Assembly: GCA_022844045.1 (NCBI GenBank)
Contig: JALHMM010000008.1
Coordinates: forward strand, 1 to 64,000
Origin: Reyranellaceae bacterium
Lineage (GTDB): Bacteria; Pseudomonadota; Alphaproteobacteria; Reyranellales; Reyranellaceae
Direction of reading: 5' to 3'
DNA length: 64,000 bases
Shown here one piece after another: positions 16,906 through 26,353 of the stretch. The first letter of the stretch is position 1. Each line of letters starts with the position of its first letter. The notes below the pieces were generated by a model that was not told the origin of the DNA, made no database searches, and worked only from the letters and a program-made list of their open reading frames with translations. The position numbers were made by a program, and so were the translations under genes.

Positions 16906-18087
16906 ATGGCTCAGTTGTTCACGCCCTTTCGTCTGGGCGGCGATGTCGAGTTGCCCAACCGTATCGTCGTGTCGCCGATGTGCCAGTACTCGGCCGTCGA
17001 GGGCTCGGCGATCGACTGGCATCTCGCCCACTATGGCGCGCTGGCGAGCAGCGGCGCCGGCCTGATGTGCGTGGAGGCGACGCACGTATCGGCGCAGGGC
17101 CGCATCACCCATGGCTGCCTCGGCCTCTATAGCGACGCCAACGAGGCGGCGCTCAAGCGCGTGGTCGACTGGTGCCGCGCCTGGATGCCCGGCACCAAAC
17201 TCGCCATCCAGATCGCCCATGCCGGCCGCAAGGCGTCGGCACAGCGGCCATGGAAAGGCGGTGGCCCGCTGACCGCGGCCGACGCGCCGGATACGCCATG
17301 GTCGACGATCTCCGCCTCGGCGATCCCCTTCGACGCCACCGGGCCGGGCGTCGGCTTCCAGGGCGGCGTGCCCTCGCAACTGCCGACAGCGAAATGGCAC
17401 ACGCCGGTGGCGCTCGACCGCGTCGGCATGGATCGTGTGAAGGCGGAGTTCGTCGCCGCGACCGAGCGCGCCGCGCGGCTGGGTTTCGAGGTGCTCGAGC
17501 TGCATGGTGCGCACGGCTATTTCCTGCACCAGTTCCTCTCGCCGCTCACCAACCATCGCGACGACGAATACGGCGGCTCGATGGAGAAGCGCCGACGCTT
17601 CCCGCTCGAGATCTTCGAGGCGGTGCGCCGCGTCTGGCCGCGCGAGCGCGCGCTGGGCGTGCGGCTGTCGGCGATCGACTGGGTCGAGGGCGGCCTGACC
17701 ATCGAGGATTCGATCCAGACCGCGCGCGAGTTCAAGGCGCTGGGCTGCGATTTCATCGATGTCAGCTCCGGCGGCACGATCCCCAACGCCAAGATCACGG
17801 TGACGCCGGGCTATCACGTGCCGTTCTCGGCACGCATCCGCAAGGAAGCCGGTATCGCCACCTGGGCGGTGGGCGTGATCACCGAGCCTGAGCAGGCCGA
17901 GCAGATCGTCGCCTCGGGCGCGGCCGACTGCACCGCGCATGCCCGTTCATTCCTGGCTGATCCGCGCTGGGCCTGGAACGCGGCCAGAGCGCTGGGCGTC
18001 GAACCACCGCCGCTGCCGGTTCCCTATCACCGCGCCGCCAGCATCCTGTCGTTCAAGCCGCGGCCGGTGGCCAAGGCGGCGGAGTAG
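16906..18087 (+). CDS. NADH:flavin oxidoreductase / old yellow enzyme, YqjM-like
   Basis: An FMN-dependent ene-reductase of 393 residues. Seen: SPMCQYSA near the N-terminus (the Cys is typical of thermophilic-like/YqjM OYEs), QIAHAGRKAS (substrate-binding His), GPLTAAD, ELHGAHGYFLHQFLSPLTNHRDDEYGG-type segments in order, and VGVITEPEQAE for FMN phosphate binding. It probably reduces activated C=C bonds; the natural substrate is unknown. The ATG at 16906 follows GGAG at good spacing, with a TTG codon just before it. It stands alone downstream of a palindromic repeat. Confidence 0.93.
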   Translation: MAQLFTPFRLGGDVELPNRIVVSPMCQYSAVEGSAIDWHLAHYGALASSGAGLMCVEATHVSAQGRITHGCLGLYSDANEAALKRVVDWCRAWMPGTKLAIQIAHAGRKASAQRPWKGGGPLTAADAPDTPWSTISASAIPFDATGPGVGFQGGVPSQLPTAKWHTPVALDRVGMDRVKAEFVAATERAARLGFEVLELHGAHGYFLHQFLSPLTNHRDDEYGGSMEKRRRFPLEIFEAVRRVWPRERALGVRLSAIDWVEGGLTIEDSIQTAREFKALGCDFIDVSSGGTIPNAKITVTPGYHVPFSARIRKEAGIATWAVGVITEPEQAEQIVASGAADCTAHARSFLADPRWAWNAARALGVEPPPLPVPYHRAASILSFKPRPVAKAAE

Positions 18088-18174
18088 GTTCCTTCCGCCG
18101 GAGGGCAGGGCTACCGCATATGGCCCGTTCGACTTGGCCGTACCTTCCCCGGAGGGAGAAGCGTAAGAGATTCC

Positions 18175-18843
18175 TCAGTGGCTGAGGCGTTCTGCAGCGA
18201 CATCACCCTTGCCGCTACGGGCGAGGGAATGGGTCGCTAGGTGGTCCGACACCGCCTGCAATCCCGAGAGCGGCGTGCCGGCCTGACAGACGGCGTCGAT
18301 CGCCGGCAGCACATCGCGCTCCAGGTTGTGGCCTTCGACCAGCCAGCGCGCCATCCAGCGTTCGAGGTCGGCCGGCGGCCCGTCCGGCCAGGCGTTGCGT
18401 AGTCGGTACCGAATCGCCTTGCGCCAGCGCGACGACACTCTGACGCCGTTGGTCGCTGGAGCTGCGGCGGGCGGCGAAGGCGGCGCCGCCGGCTCGACCG
18501 GCACCGGCTTGGCGGGGTCGGCGGGATAGCGGTGCCGCGCGCGGCGGCTGACCCGCTGGATCTGCTCCCAGGCGATCACCGAGAGATACTCCTGTCCCTC
18601 GACCGTGAAGATGCGCACCAGCCCGCGCGCCACCAGTTCGTCGATCAGCGCGCGCACCGCGTCCTCATCGATCGGATCGCCGGGAAAGACCTGCATGCGG
18701 ATGGTGCGTGGGCGCAGCGGCTGCACGCCGTGATCGTCGGCGAAGTTCCACAGGCCGAGGAACAGCAGGCGTGCCGTCATCGAACAGTCGATGACAGCTT
18801 CCCAGGTCCAGAAGTCGGTAGGAAGAGTGCGGTCGCGGGCCAT
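18175..18843 (-). CDS. Hypothetical protein resembling phage replication-protein N-terminal domains
   Basis: A 222-residue cytoplasmic protein. The N-terminal 100 residues (TEAV-like helix, TARLLFLGLWNFADDHG, a middle RMQVFPGDPIDEDAVRALIDELVARGLV, then EGQEYLSVIAWEQIQRVSRRAR) look like the winged-helix domain common at the N-terminus of phage or prophage replication-initiator proteins. A Pro/Ala linker (about 108-132) precedes a short helical C-terminal domain. No other phage gene lies nearby, so it may be a domesticated remnant or an independent DNA-binding protein. Function is unassigned. The minus-strand start at 18843 is the only good one. Confidence 0.7.
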   Translation of the reverse strand: MARDRTLPTDFWTWEAVIDCSMTARLLFLGLWNFADDHGVQPLRPRTIRMQVFPGDPIDEDAVRALIDELVARGLVRIFTVEGQEYLSVIAWEQIQRVSRRARHRYPADPAKPVPVEPAAPPSPPAAAPATNGVRVSSRWRKAIRYRLRNAWPDGPPADLERWMARWLVEGHNLERDVLPAIDAVCQAGTPLSGLQAVSDHLATHSLARSGKGDVAAERLSH

Positions 18844-18992
18844 GGGCGATCTCCGATCGAAAAGATGGGATCGGTGTACCGAAAACTTTCGCCATCTCCT
18901 ATTTCCGCCGCTACGCGCGACGAATCGGAGCGTCCGTTGCTGATGGCTCAGGCCTTCTGCTTGCCGCTACGGCGACGCTAATCCACAGGGAC

Positions 18993-21900
18993 TTAGGCCG
19001 GCGGCAGGGCTTCGGCGGCCGGCGGCTCGTCCTGCGGCGGCTTCGGCTTGCGCTGCAGCTTGAGCACGACCCAGCGCACCGCGACGTAGAACACCGGCGT
19101 CAGGAACAGGCCGAAGAAGGTCACGCCGATCATGCCGAACAGCACGGCGGTGCCCAGCGCCTGGCGCATCTCGGCGCCGGCGCCCGAGGCGAAGGCCAGC
19201 GGCACGACACCCAGGATGAACGCGAAAGCGGTCATCAGGATCGGCCGCAGGCGCAGGCGGCAAGCCTCGATCACCGCGGCGAGGGGATCGCGGCCCTCCT
19301 GCTCGGCCTGGCGCGCGAACTCGACGATCAGGATGGCGTTCTTGGCGGCCAGACCGATCAGCACGACGAGGCCGATCTGGGTCAGCACGTTGTTGTCCAT
19401 GCCGCGCGCCATGACGCCCAGCAAGGCCGACATGACGCCCATCGGCACGATCAGCACGATGGCCAGCGGCAACGCCCAGCTTTCGTACTGCGCCGCCAGC
19501 ACGAGGAAGACGAAGACCACCGACAGCGCGAAGATGAACACCGCGGTGTTGCCGGTCGCGCGCTCCTGGTAGGCCAGCTCGGTCCACTCGAAGCCGATGC
19601 CCGGCGGCAGGATCCGCCGCGCCAGGTCTTCCATGGCGTTCAACGCGGTGCCGGTGGCGACGCCGGGCGCGGCGTTGCCCTGCAGCGGCACCGATGTGTA
19701 CATATTGTAGCGCTGCACCAGCGATGGGCCGGCGACATCCTTGATCTCGACCAGCGTGCCCAGCGGCACCAGCGCGCCATCGGCGGAGCGCACGCGAAGG
19801 CGCGCGATGCTGTCGCGTTCGATGCGGAAGCGCGCATCGGCCGACAGCCGCACCTGGTAGACGCGGCCGAAGGCGTTGAAGTCGTTGACGTAGGCCGCGC
19901 CGAGGTTGTTCTGCAGCGCCTCGAAGATCGCGCCGATCGGCACGTTGAGCATCTGCGCCTTGGTACGGTCGATCTCGAGGTAGATCTGCGGCGTGTTGGC
20001 TGTGAAGGTGGTGAACACGCCCGACAGGCCGGGCGTCTGTTGCGCCGCGCCCATCATCGCGTAGGCGGACGCGAGCACGCGCCGGATATCGGCGCCGTCG
20101 CGGTCCTGCAGCTGAATCTTGAAGCCGCCCTGGTTACCCAGGCCGCGCACCGGCGGCGGCGGCACGGCGATGACGAAGGCCTCCTCGATACCGCCGATGC
20201 GCTGCATCACCTGGCCGATAATCGCGCCCGACGTCATGGACGGCCCCTGGCGTTCCGAGAACGGCTTGAGCGTGGCGAAGACCACGGCGCTGTTCGACGC
20301 GCTGGAGAAGGTGGCGCCATTCAGCCCGGCGATCTCCACCGTGTTGGCGACGCCCGGGATCGCCCGCACGATGTCGGCGACTTTCTCGGTGGCCGCTTCC
20401 GTGCGCGACAGCGAGGCGCCGTCGGGCAGCTGGATCACGACGATGATGTAGCCCTGGTCCTGCGGCGGGATGAAGCCGGTCGGCACGCGGCTGAACACCC
20501 ACACCGTGAGGCCGATCAGCGCTCCGTAGACCGCCAGCGAGATCAGCTTGCGCCCGGCCACGAAGCCCACCGCGGTGGCATAGCCGCGCGCCATGCGGTC
20601 GAAGCCGCCGTTGAATCGGTCGGCGGCCCAGCCCACGGCGCGGGCGATCGGGTTGCGGCTGCGGTGATGCGGCTCGTGCGGCTTGAGCAGCAGCGCCGCC
20701 AGCGCCGGCGACAGCGTCAGCGACACGAAGGCGGAAATCACCGTCGACACCGCGATGGTGAGCGCGAACTGGCGATAGAACTGGCCGGTGATGCCGGGAA
20801 TGAACGCCGTCGGCACGAACACCGCCGACAGCACCAAGGCGATGGCGATCACCGCCGTGCCGACCTCGTCCATCGTGCGATGCGCCGCGGCGTGCGGCGT
20901 CATGCCGTTGGCGATGTTGCGCTCGATGTTCTCGACCACGACGATGGCGTCGTCGACGACGATGCCGATCGCCAGCACCAATCCAAACAAGGTGAGATTG
21001 TTCAGGGAGTAGCCCAAAGCCGCCATCACGGCGCAGGTGCCGATCAGCGAGACCGGGATGGCGATGATCGGAATGATCGCCGTGCGCCAGGACTGCAGGA
21101 ACACGACCACCACGAGCATCACGAGGATCGTCGCCTCGATCAGCGTGACATAGACCGCGTCGACCGAGGCCTGGATGTAGTCGGTCGGATTGTAGACGAT
21201 GCGGTACTCGATGCCTTTCGGGAAATCCTGCTTCAGCCGCTCCATCTGCGCGATCACGTCGCTCGCGCCGCTCAGCGCATTGGTATTGGGGCGCTGGAAC
21301 ACCGCGATACCCACCGCCGGCTTGCCGTTCAGGTACGAGCCCGTGGAATAGTCCTGCGCGCCGAGCTCGACGCGGGCGACATCCTGCAGGCGCACGATGC
21401 GGCCCTCGCGCGTCGAGCGCACGATGATGCGGCGGAACTCGGCGGGATCCTGGAAACGGCCCTGGGTCGTGACGGTGAGCTGGAAGGCGTTGTCTTTGGG
21501 CGCCGGCTGCGCGCCCAGCGAACCGCCGGAAACCTGGACGTTCTGCTCGCGCACAGCGGCGACGACGTCGCTGGGCGTCAGGCCGTAGGCGGCGAGCTTG
21601 TCGGGGTCGAGCCAGATGCGCAGGCTGTACAGGCGCTCGCCGAAGATGATGATGTCGCCCACGCCATCGAGCCGCAACAGCTGGTCGCGGATGCGGTTGC
21701 GCGCGTAGTTCGAGACGTAGAGCTGGTCGTAGCTTTCGTCGGGCGACAGCAGATGGACCACCATCATGAAGTCGGGCGACGCCTTGGTGGTGGTGACGCC
21801 GAGCTGTGTCACCGGCGTCGGCAGACGTGGAATCGCCGTGCTGACGCGGTTCTGCACCAGCACCTGCGCGGCGTTGAGGTCGGTACCCAGCTTGAAGGTG

Positions 21901-22181
21901 ATGGTCAGCGACATCGCGCCGTCGGCGCTGGAATAGGAGGACATGTAGAGCATGCCCTCGACGCCGTTGATCTGCTCCTCCAGCGGCGCCGCCACGGTGG
22001 CGGCCACCGTCTCGGCGTCGGCGCCTGGATAGTTGGCGCGCACCACGATGGTCGGTGGAGCGATTTCCGGATACTGCGCGACCGGCAGATTGAGATAGGC
22101 GATGGCGCCGATCAGCGTGATCAGGATCGACAGCACCGTCGCGAAGATCGGCCGGTCGACGAAGAAACGGGCAAAACGCAT
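18993..22181 (-). CDS. RND multidrug efflux pump, HAE1 (AcrB/MexB) type permease
   Basis: The inner-membrane proton/drug antiporter of a tripartite efflux pump, 1062 residues. The typical start MRFARFFVDRPIFATVLSI opens TM1. TM4 carries the proton-relay pair in GIVVDDAIVVVENI, with the matching Lys on TM10 in GLAAKNAIL. The two large periplasmic loops contain the porter and docking domains (YPEIAPPTIVVRANYPGA; ATFSSASNSAVVFATLKPF). The C-terminal tail is Pro-rich. It begins 12 bp after the adaptor gene stop. No outer-membrane channel gene or TetR regulator is next to it, so a TolC elsewhere must be used. Substrates cannot be predicted. Confidence 0.95.
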   Translation of the reverse strand: MRFARFFVDRPIFATVLSILITLIGAIAYLNLPVAQYPEIAPPTIVVRANYPGADAETVAATVAAPLEEQINGVEGMLYMSSYSSADGAMSLTITFKLGTDLNAAQVLVQNRVSTAIPRLPTPVTQLGVTTTKASPDFMMVVHLLSPDESYDQLYVSNYARNRIRDQLLRLDGVGDIIIFGERLYSLRIWLDPDKLAAYGLTPSDVVAAVREQNVQVSGGSLGAQPAPKDNAFQLTVTTQGRFQDPAEFRRIIVRSTREGRIVRLQDVARVELGAQDYSTGSYLNGKPAVGIAVFQRPNTNALSGASDVIAQMERLKQDFPKGIEYRIVYNPTDYIQASVDAVYVTLIEATILVMLVVVVFLQSWRTAIIPIIAIPVSLIGTCAVMAALGYSLNNLTLFGLVLAIGIVVDDAIVVVENIERNIANGMTPHAAAHRTMDEVGTAVIAIALVLSAVFVPTAFIPGITGQFYRQFALTIAVSTVISAFVSLTLSPALAALLLKPHEPHHRSRNPIARAVGWAADRFNGGFDRMARGYATAVGFVAGRKLISLAVYGALIGLTVWVFSRVPTGFIPPQDQGYIIVVIQLPDGASLSRTEAATEKVADIVRAIPGVANTVEIAGLNGATFSSASNSAVVFATLKPFSERQGPSMTSGAIIGQVMQRIGGIEEAFVIAVPPPPVRGLGNQGGFKIQLQDRDGADIRRVLASAYAMMGAAQQTPGLSGVFTTFTANTPQIYLEIDRTKAQMLNVPIGAIFEALQNNLGAAYVNDFNAFGRVYQVRLSADARFRIERDSIARLRVRSADGALVPLGTLVEIKDVAGPSLVQRYNMYTSVPLQGNAAPGVATGTALNAMEDLARRILPPGIGFEWTELAYQERATGNTAVFIFALSVVFVFLVLAAQYESWALPLAIVLIVPMGVMSALLGVMARGMDNNVLTQIGLVVLIGLAAKNAILIVEFARQAEQEGRDPLAAVIEACRLRLRPILMTAFAFILGVVPLAFASGAGAEMRQALGTAVLFGMIGVTFFGLFLTPVFYVAVRWVVLKLQRKPKPPQDEPPAAEALPPA

Positions 22182-22193
22182 GACGGGGCTCGC

Positions 22194-23324
22194 TTACGGC
22201 GCGGCGCGCGTCGGCGGCAGCGTCGTCGGCTTGGGCGTGACCCTCACGCCGGGGCGCACGCGCATCAGCCCGTCGACCACGATCATCTCGTCGCCGGTCA
22301 GGCCCTGGCGGATCACGCGATAGCCGTCGATGCGCGGTCCCGGTCGGACGACCTTGGGCGTGACGTTGCCGTCCTTGTCGACGGCGTAGACAATGCGCCG
22401 CGTCTGATCACTGGCGATCGCCTCGTCGGGCAGCAATATGCCCTTGTAGGACGGCGAGCCCTGGATGGCGATGCGGCCGAACATGCCCGGCGTGAGAAAG
22501 CCGTCGGGATTGGGCACCTTGGCACGTAGGCGCATCGTGCCGCTGGCGGTATCGAGGCGGTTATCGAGGAAGTCGATGGTGCCCGTGCGCTTCAGCTCCC
22601 GCTCGTCGCTGGTGCCGATGAAGACCTGGGAGCCGACGCTCTTGCCGGTCGAGCCGTCGCGCGCCATGCGCGAATAGGCAAGAAAGGAGCGCTCATCGAC
22701 GTCGAAATAGAAATCGATCGGATCGACCGAGACGATGGTGGTGAGCATCGTGGTGTTGGCGTTCACCAGATTGCCTTCGCTAACCAGCTTGCGCGAAATG
22801 CGTCCGCTGATCGGCGCGCGGATCTCGGAATACTCGAAGTTCAGCCGGGACTGCTCGAGGGAGGCTTTGGCGCCGGTGAAGTCGGCCTGCGTGGCGAGGA
22901 ATTGCTGGCGCCGCTGATCGAGCGCCTGCTCGGTGCCGGCGCCGCTGCGCACCAGTCGCTCGGCACGCTCCAGCTCGAGGCGGGCGAGATCGAAACGCGT
23001 CTGGGCGGCCACCAGAGTCGCTTCAGCCTGATCGAGCGCCGCCTTGAATCCACGGCGATCGATGATGAACAGCACGTCGCCTTCTTTGACCAGCGCGCCA
23101 TCCGTGAACTGCACCGATTCAAGATAGCCGCCGACCCGGGCGCGAATCTCGACCGCGCCGACAGCGTCGAACCGACCGGTGAACTCGTCCCACTCGACGA
23201 TGTCCTTCACGACAGGTTTCGCCACGGTGACAGGCGGCGCCATCGGCGGCTGCTGCGCCGCCGCCGCTGTAATCATTGCCGAAACGATCGGCACTATGAG
23301 CGTCGAACGAACAATCCGGTTCAA
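22194..23324 (-). CDS. RND efflux periplasmic adaptor (AcrA/MexA-type)
   Basis: The membrane-fusion subunit partnering the downstream RND permease. Residues about 1-23 form a signal sequence ending in TAAAAQQ. The biotinyl-lipoyl half-motifs (GAVEIRARVGGYLESVQF and YSEIRAPISGRISRKLVSEG) flank a coiled-coil hairpin (about 105-165, LDQAEATLVAAQTRFDLARLELERAERL-type heptads), followed by beta-barrel and membrane-proximal domains. No ATG is suitable: I favour the TTG at 23324, which yields a proper signal peptide and 376 residues, but the start is uncertain because the frame is open upstream. No lipobox Cys is seen. Confidence 0.88.
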   Translation of the reverse strand: MNRIVRSTLIVPIVSAMITAAAAQQPPMAPPVTVAKPVVKDIVEWDEFTGRFDAVGAVEIRARVGGYLESVQFTDGALVKEGDVLFIIDRRGFKAALDQAEATLVAAQTRFDLARLELERAERLVRSGAGTEQALDQRRQQFLATQADFTGAKASLEQSRLNFEYSEIRAPISGRISRKLVSEGNLVNANTTMLTTIVSVDPIDFYFDVDERSFLAYSRMARDGSTGKSVGSQVFIGTSDERELKRTGTIDFLDNRLDTASGTMRLRAKVPNPDGFLTPGMFGRIAIQGSPSYKGILLPDEAIASDQTRRIVYAVDKDGNVTPKVVRPGPRIDGYRVIRQGLTGDEMIVVDGLMRVRPGVRVTPKPTTLPPTRAAP

Positions 23325-23442
23325 GATGATGCCCCCGGAAGACGAACGCCATGGACTGGCGACTTTGACTCTATATGGGCGCACCGCCTGGATTGAAATA
23401 GGCCGTTCGTCGCGCCTTGGTATCGACTCGCACGAATTTCCT

Positions 23443-24348
23443 TCATGTCCCCGTGCGCGTCGGTGCTTCCCAGCCCTTGCGACGGAAGGGGTGTGCAGGA
23501 AACGTGCCGAGCGGCCGCAGCTCGGAGAAGAACTCCAGCTCCTCAAGTGCCAGTCGCACTGAGGGATGGTCCTTGTGGCCCTCGATCTCGGCGTAGAACT
23601 GCGCCTGCTCGAAAGCCGCGCCGGAGAGATAGCTCTCCAGCTTGGTGATATTGACACCGTTGGTGGCGAAACCACCCAGCGCCTTGTAGAGCGCCGCCGG
23701 CCGACTCTTCACCTGGAAGACGAAAGCGGTGAGATACGGCCCGCCGACGCGCCAGTCGGTGTCGTTGGCGTCGCGCGAGAAGATCAGCATGCGCGTCGTG
23801 TTGTGGTCGGCGTCCTCGATGTTCCGTTTCAGCACCTGCAGACCATAGATCTTCGCGGCCAGCGACGAGGCGATGGCCGCGACCTTCGGATCGCCGAGCT
23901 TGGCGATATCCTTGGCCGCGCCGGCGGTGTCGGCGTGAACCTCGGGCGCGATGCGCTGACGCCTGAGGAAGCCGCGGCACTGCGCCAGCGCCTGCACGTG
24001 ACTGCGCGCGACCTTCACCGTCTTCATCGAGGCGCCCTTGACCGCCACGAGGCAGTGCTCGACGCGCTGGAAGTGCTCGCCGATGATCGACAGGCCGGCG
24101 TTGGGCAGCAGGCTGTGCAGATCCGCGACACGGCCGGCGATCGAGTTCTCGATCGGGATCATCGCCAGGTCGGCCTTGCGCGCGTGCACCGCCTGCACCG
24201 CGTCCTCGAAGGTGCGCGACGGCAAGGTGGTCATGTAGGGAAACGCCGCGCGGCAGGCCATGTCGGAGTTGGCGCCGAACTCGCCCTGGAAGGCGATGAC
24301 GTTGGTCGGGGTATCGGAACGGGCGGCGGTCTTGCGGCGCGTGGCCAT
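23443..24348 (-). CDS. pheA: Prephenate dehydratase
   Basis: Converts prephenate to phenylpyruvate for phenylalanine synthesis. The 301-residue monofunctional enzyme lacks a chorismate mutase domain. It has an N-terminal catalytic part (AFQGEFGANSDMA, MIPIENSIAGRV, HCLVAVKG), a late DHNTTRMLIFSRD segment holding the catalytic Thr-Arg pair, and a C-terminal ACT domain (about 205-285) with GVNITKLESYLS, the Phe-binding ESR-like region. A chorismate-mutase-like gene and tyrA lie 38 kb away in this window. The gene is divergent from the DUF5675-like gene. Confidence 0.95.
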   Translation of the reverse strand: MATRRKTAARSDTPTNVIAFQGEFGANSDMACRAAFPYMTTLPSRTFEDAVQAVHARKADLAMIPIENSIAGRVADLHSLLPNAGLSIIGEHFQRVEHCLVAVKGASMKTVKVARSHVQALAQCRGFLRRQRIAPEVHADTAGAAKDIAKLGDPKVAAIASSLAAKIYGLQVLKRNIEDADHNTTRMLIFSRDANDTDWRVGGPYLTAFVFQVKSRPAALYKALGGFATNGVNITKLESYLSGAAFEQAQFYAEIEGHKDHPSVRLALEELEFFSELRPLGTFPAHPFRRKGWEAPTRTGT

Positions 24349-24464
24349 GTGAGAGTCCGGTTAGAGCAGTCGGTCAGGCTGATTAGCAGCCCTGTTGCGC
24401 AGGGAACAGCGCCCAATGATGCCAGGGTAGACCATGCGGCCGTCTTCATCCGATGGAGTGGGCA

Positions 24465-24989
24465 ATGGCTGCGACAGTGATCCGCTATGAACGGGGCGAC
24501 GAGTACGTTGAGAACGTCTACCCCCACGTCACTAAGGATCCGAAGTCCGGCAAGGAGATCAAGACCGACAAGACCGCCCACGGCCTGGTCGGCACGCTCT
24601 GGGTCGGCGGCTACGCCTTCGACACGCTGGAGCGCATGGACGGCTACGTCTGCCTGAAGCCTGGCGAGTACACCATGTCCTCGATGTACGACGAGGCGCA
24701 TACCGGCGGCACGCACGGCATCGTCGTCAACCCATGGCTGGGCAAGACGGCCGAAGGCAACAAGCAGCTGCGCAACATCCTGATCCACAAGGGCTCCGTG
24801 CCCTCGCACTTCGAGGGCTGCATCGGCCCTGGCTTCCTCGAAGCCAACCAGCTGACCTACTCCAGGGAATCGATGGAGATCATCTGGGAGCAGTGCGGCG
24901 GCAAGGATCGCAAGAAGAGCATCATCGTCACCCTGCGCGTCGAGGGCGAGATGCCCGCGCTCAGTGCCTGCCGGAAGTACGCCGGCTGA
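24465..24989 (+). CDS. DUF5675-like protein
   Basis: A 174-residue cytoplasmic protein without signal peptide or membrane segment. The pattern GTLWVGGYAFDTLER, VCLKPGEYTM, a conserved ILIHKGSVPSHFEGCIGPG stretch (His, Glu and Cys potentially functional) and a helical C-terminus resembles the DUF5675 group, whose members sometimes occur near lysis or secretion genes. Function unknown. GGAG lies at good spacing before the ATG at 24465; an ATG four codons earlier is less likely. Its 3' end overlaps convergent kdsB by 29 bp. The family assignment is tentative. Confidence 0.72.
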   Translation: MAATVIRYERGDEYVENVYPHVTKDPKSGKEIKTDKTAHGLVGTLWVGGYAFDTLERMDGYVCLKPGEYTMSSMYDEAHTGGTHGIVVNPWLGKTAEGNKQLRNILIHKGSVPSHFEGCIGPGFLEANQLTYSRESMEIIWEQCGGKDRKKSIIVTLRVEGEMPALSACRKYAG

Positions 24990-25686
24990 GCAGGCGGCGC
25001 GCGGCGTCCAGGCTCTCCGCCGTATCCACCGCGGGCGAGATATCAGTGACGATCCGCACGGCGACGCGCATGCCGTGCTCCATCGCTCGCAGCTGCTCCA
25101 GGCTTTCGTCGCACTCGCGCATGCCGCGCGGCAGGGCGGCGAAACGCTCCAGCGCGGCGCGCTGGAAGCCATAGATCCCGATATGTCGTAGTGCCGGCCC
25201 GCCCGAGCGCTGGCGACTGAAGTCGAGGGCAAGTCCCGCCCGATCGATCATCACCTTCACGACGTGCTGGTCGTCGAGAGCATCGCCGGCGAGCGGACCG
25301 GCGACAGTCGATATGTCGACGGCGGGATTGGCCAACGGCTCGAGGGCGGCCGCGATGGTCACCGGCGCGACCGTCGGCAGGTCGCCCTGCAGGTTCAGCA
25401 CCACATCGTGGTCCCGGCCGGGATCGATCGCGGCGATCGCCGCGGCGACGCGATCGGAGCCGGTGGGCAGGTCGGGGTCGGTGGCGATGGCGCGCCCGCC
25501 CGCCCGCTCGATGACGGCGACGATCTCGGCATCGGCGGCGGCGACCACGACCGGGCCGATGCCGGCCTCGATGGCGCGGCGCCAGACATGGACAATCAGC
25601 GGCTCGCCAGCGATGTCGAGGAGCGGCTTGCCGGGCAGGCGGCCGGCGCCCAGCCGGGCCGGCACGACGACGATAGGGTTGGTCAT
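24961..25686 (-). CDS. kdsB: 3-deoxy-manno-octulosonate cytidylyltransferase
   Basis: Activates Kdo to CMP-Kdo for lipopolysaccharide core synthesis, so the cell should make a Kdo-containing LPS. The 241-residue sugar-nucleotide transferase has VVPARLGAGRLPGKPL (nucleotide-binding N-terminus), DPDLPTGSDRVAAA, the metal-binding NLQGDLP and HIGIYGFQRAAL. The DLP in place of the usual DEP is a small departure. Kdo synthase genes are not in the window. The gene diverges from the cytochrome c gene. Confidence 0.94.
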   Translation of the reverse strand: MTNPIVVVPARLGAGRLPGKPLLDIAGEPLIVHVWRRAIEAGIGPVVVAAADAEIVAVIERAGGRAIATDPDLPTGSDRVAAAIAAIDPGRDHDVVLNLQGDLPTVAPVTIAAALEPLANPAVDISTVAGPLAGDALDDQHVVKVMIDRAGLALDFSRQRSGGPALRHIGIYGFQRAALERFAALPRGMRECDESLEQLRAMEHGMRVAVRIVTDISPAVDTAESLDAARRLLSRRTSGRH

Positions 25687-25833
25687 TTGCCGAGCGAAAT
25701 GAGGACGTTGCGACCTTAGGCCGCGTCGGGCGTGGCGTCAGCGATTCGATACTACAGCGGTCACCGGGGGTGTGGTAGATGCCAACCCGGGGGCAAGAAC
25801 TGCCACTCGAAGAGCACGGATTGGGCACGCGCG

Positions 25834-26334
25834 ATGTCGCTTGAATTCAACAAGATCGCCGCTGCGGTGCTGGCCGCCAGCCTGGGCGCCATGATGATCG
25901 GCAAAGTCGCCGGCGCGCTCGTTCACCCGAGCTTCCCCGAGAAGCCGCATATCGCCGTGCAGGAAGCCGCGGTCGAAACCAAGCCTGGCGCGGCGCCGGT
26001 CGCGGTGCCCGCGCTGCCCCCGGGCGGCGACGCCGCCGCCGGCAAGGTCGCGTTCGACAGGAAGTGCCTGACCTGCCACACGGTCGACAAGGGTGGTGCC
26101 AACAAGGTTGGTCCGAACTTGTTCGGCATCTATGGTGCCAAGAAGGCCCATATCGCCGGGTTCGCTTATTCGGCCAGCATGCAGGCCAAGGCGGGCGAGT
26201 GGGATGAAACGACGCTCAACGAGTTCCTGTGGAAGCCGGCGGCCTACATCAGGCAGACCAAGATGGCCTTCGCCGGCCTGAGCAACGACAAGGAACGGGC
26301 CGACGTCATCGCGTACCTGAAGTCGCTGAAGTAG
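25834..26334 (+). CDS. Membrane-anchored c-type cytochrome (CycM/cytochrome c552-like)
   Basis: A 166-residue monohaem cytochrome that probably carries electrons from the bc1 complex to a terminal oxidase. One N-terminal helix (about 8-30), with no obvious cleavage site, anchors it to the membrane. An Ala/Pro linker (42-65) leads to a class I cytochrome domain with haem site Cys78-x2-Cys81-His82 and axial Met144 in [16 protein letters not shown] and the C-terminal [12 protein letters not shown] are typical. It begins 148 bp from divergent kdsB and is followed 19 bp later by the hisN gene. Confidence 0.93.
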   Translation: MSLEFNKIAAAVLAASLGAMMIGKVAGALVHPSFPEKPHIAVQEAAVETKPGAAPVAVPALPPGGDAAAGKVAFDRKCLTCHTVDKGGANKVGPNLFGIYGAKKAHIAGFAYSASMQAKAGEWDETTLNEFLWKPAAYIRQTKMAFAGLSNDKERADVIAYLKSLK

Positions 26335-26353
26335 GACCGACGCCTCCCACCCG

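Noticed and set aside
20040..22529. Long open frame (over 800 codons) opposite the RND permease
   Set aside because: It is the complement of a high-GC gene; the product is Arg/His/Asp-rich without domains, while the minus frame is a complete AcrB-type protein.
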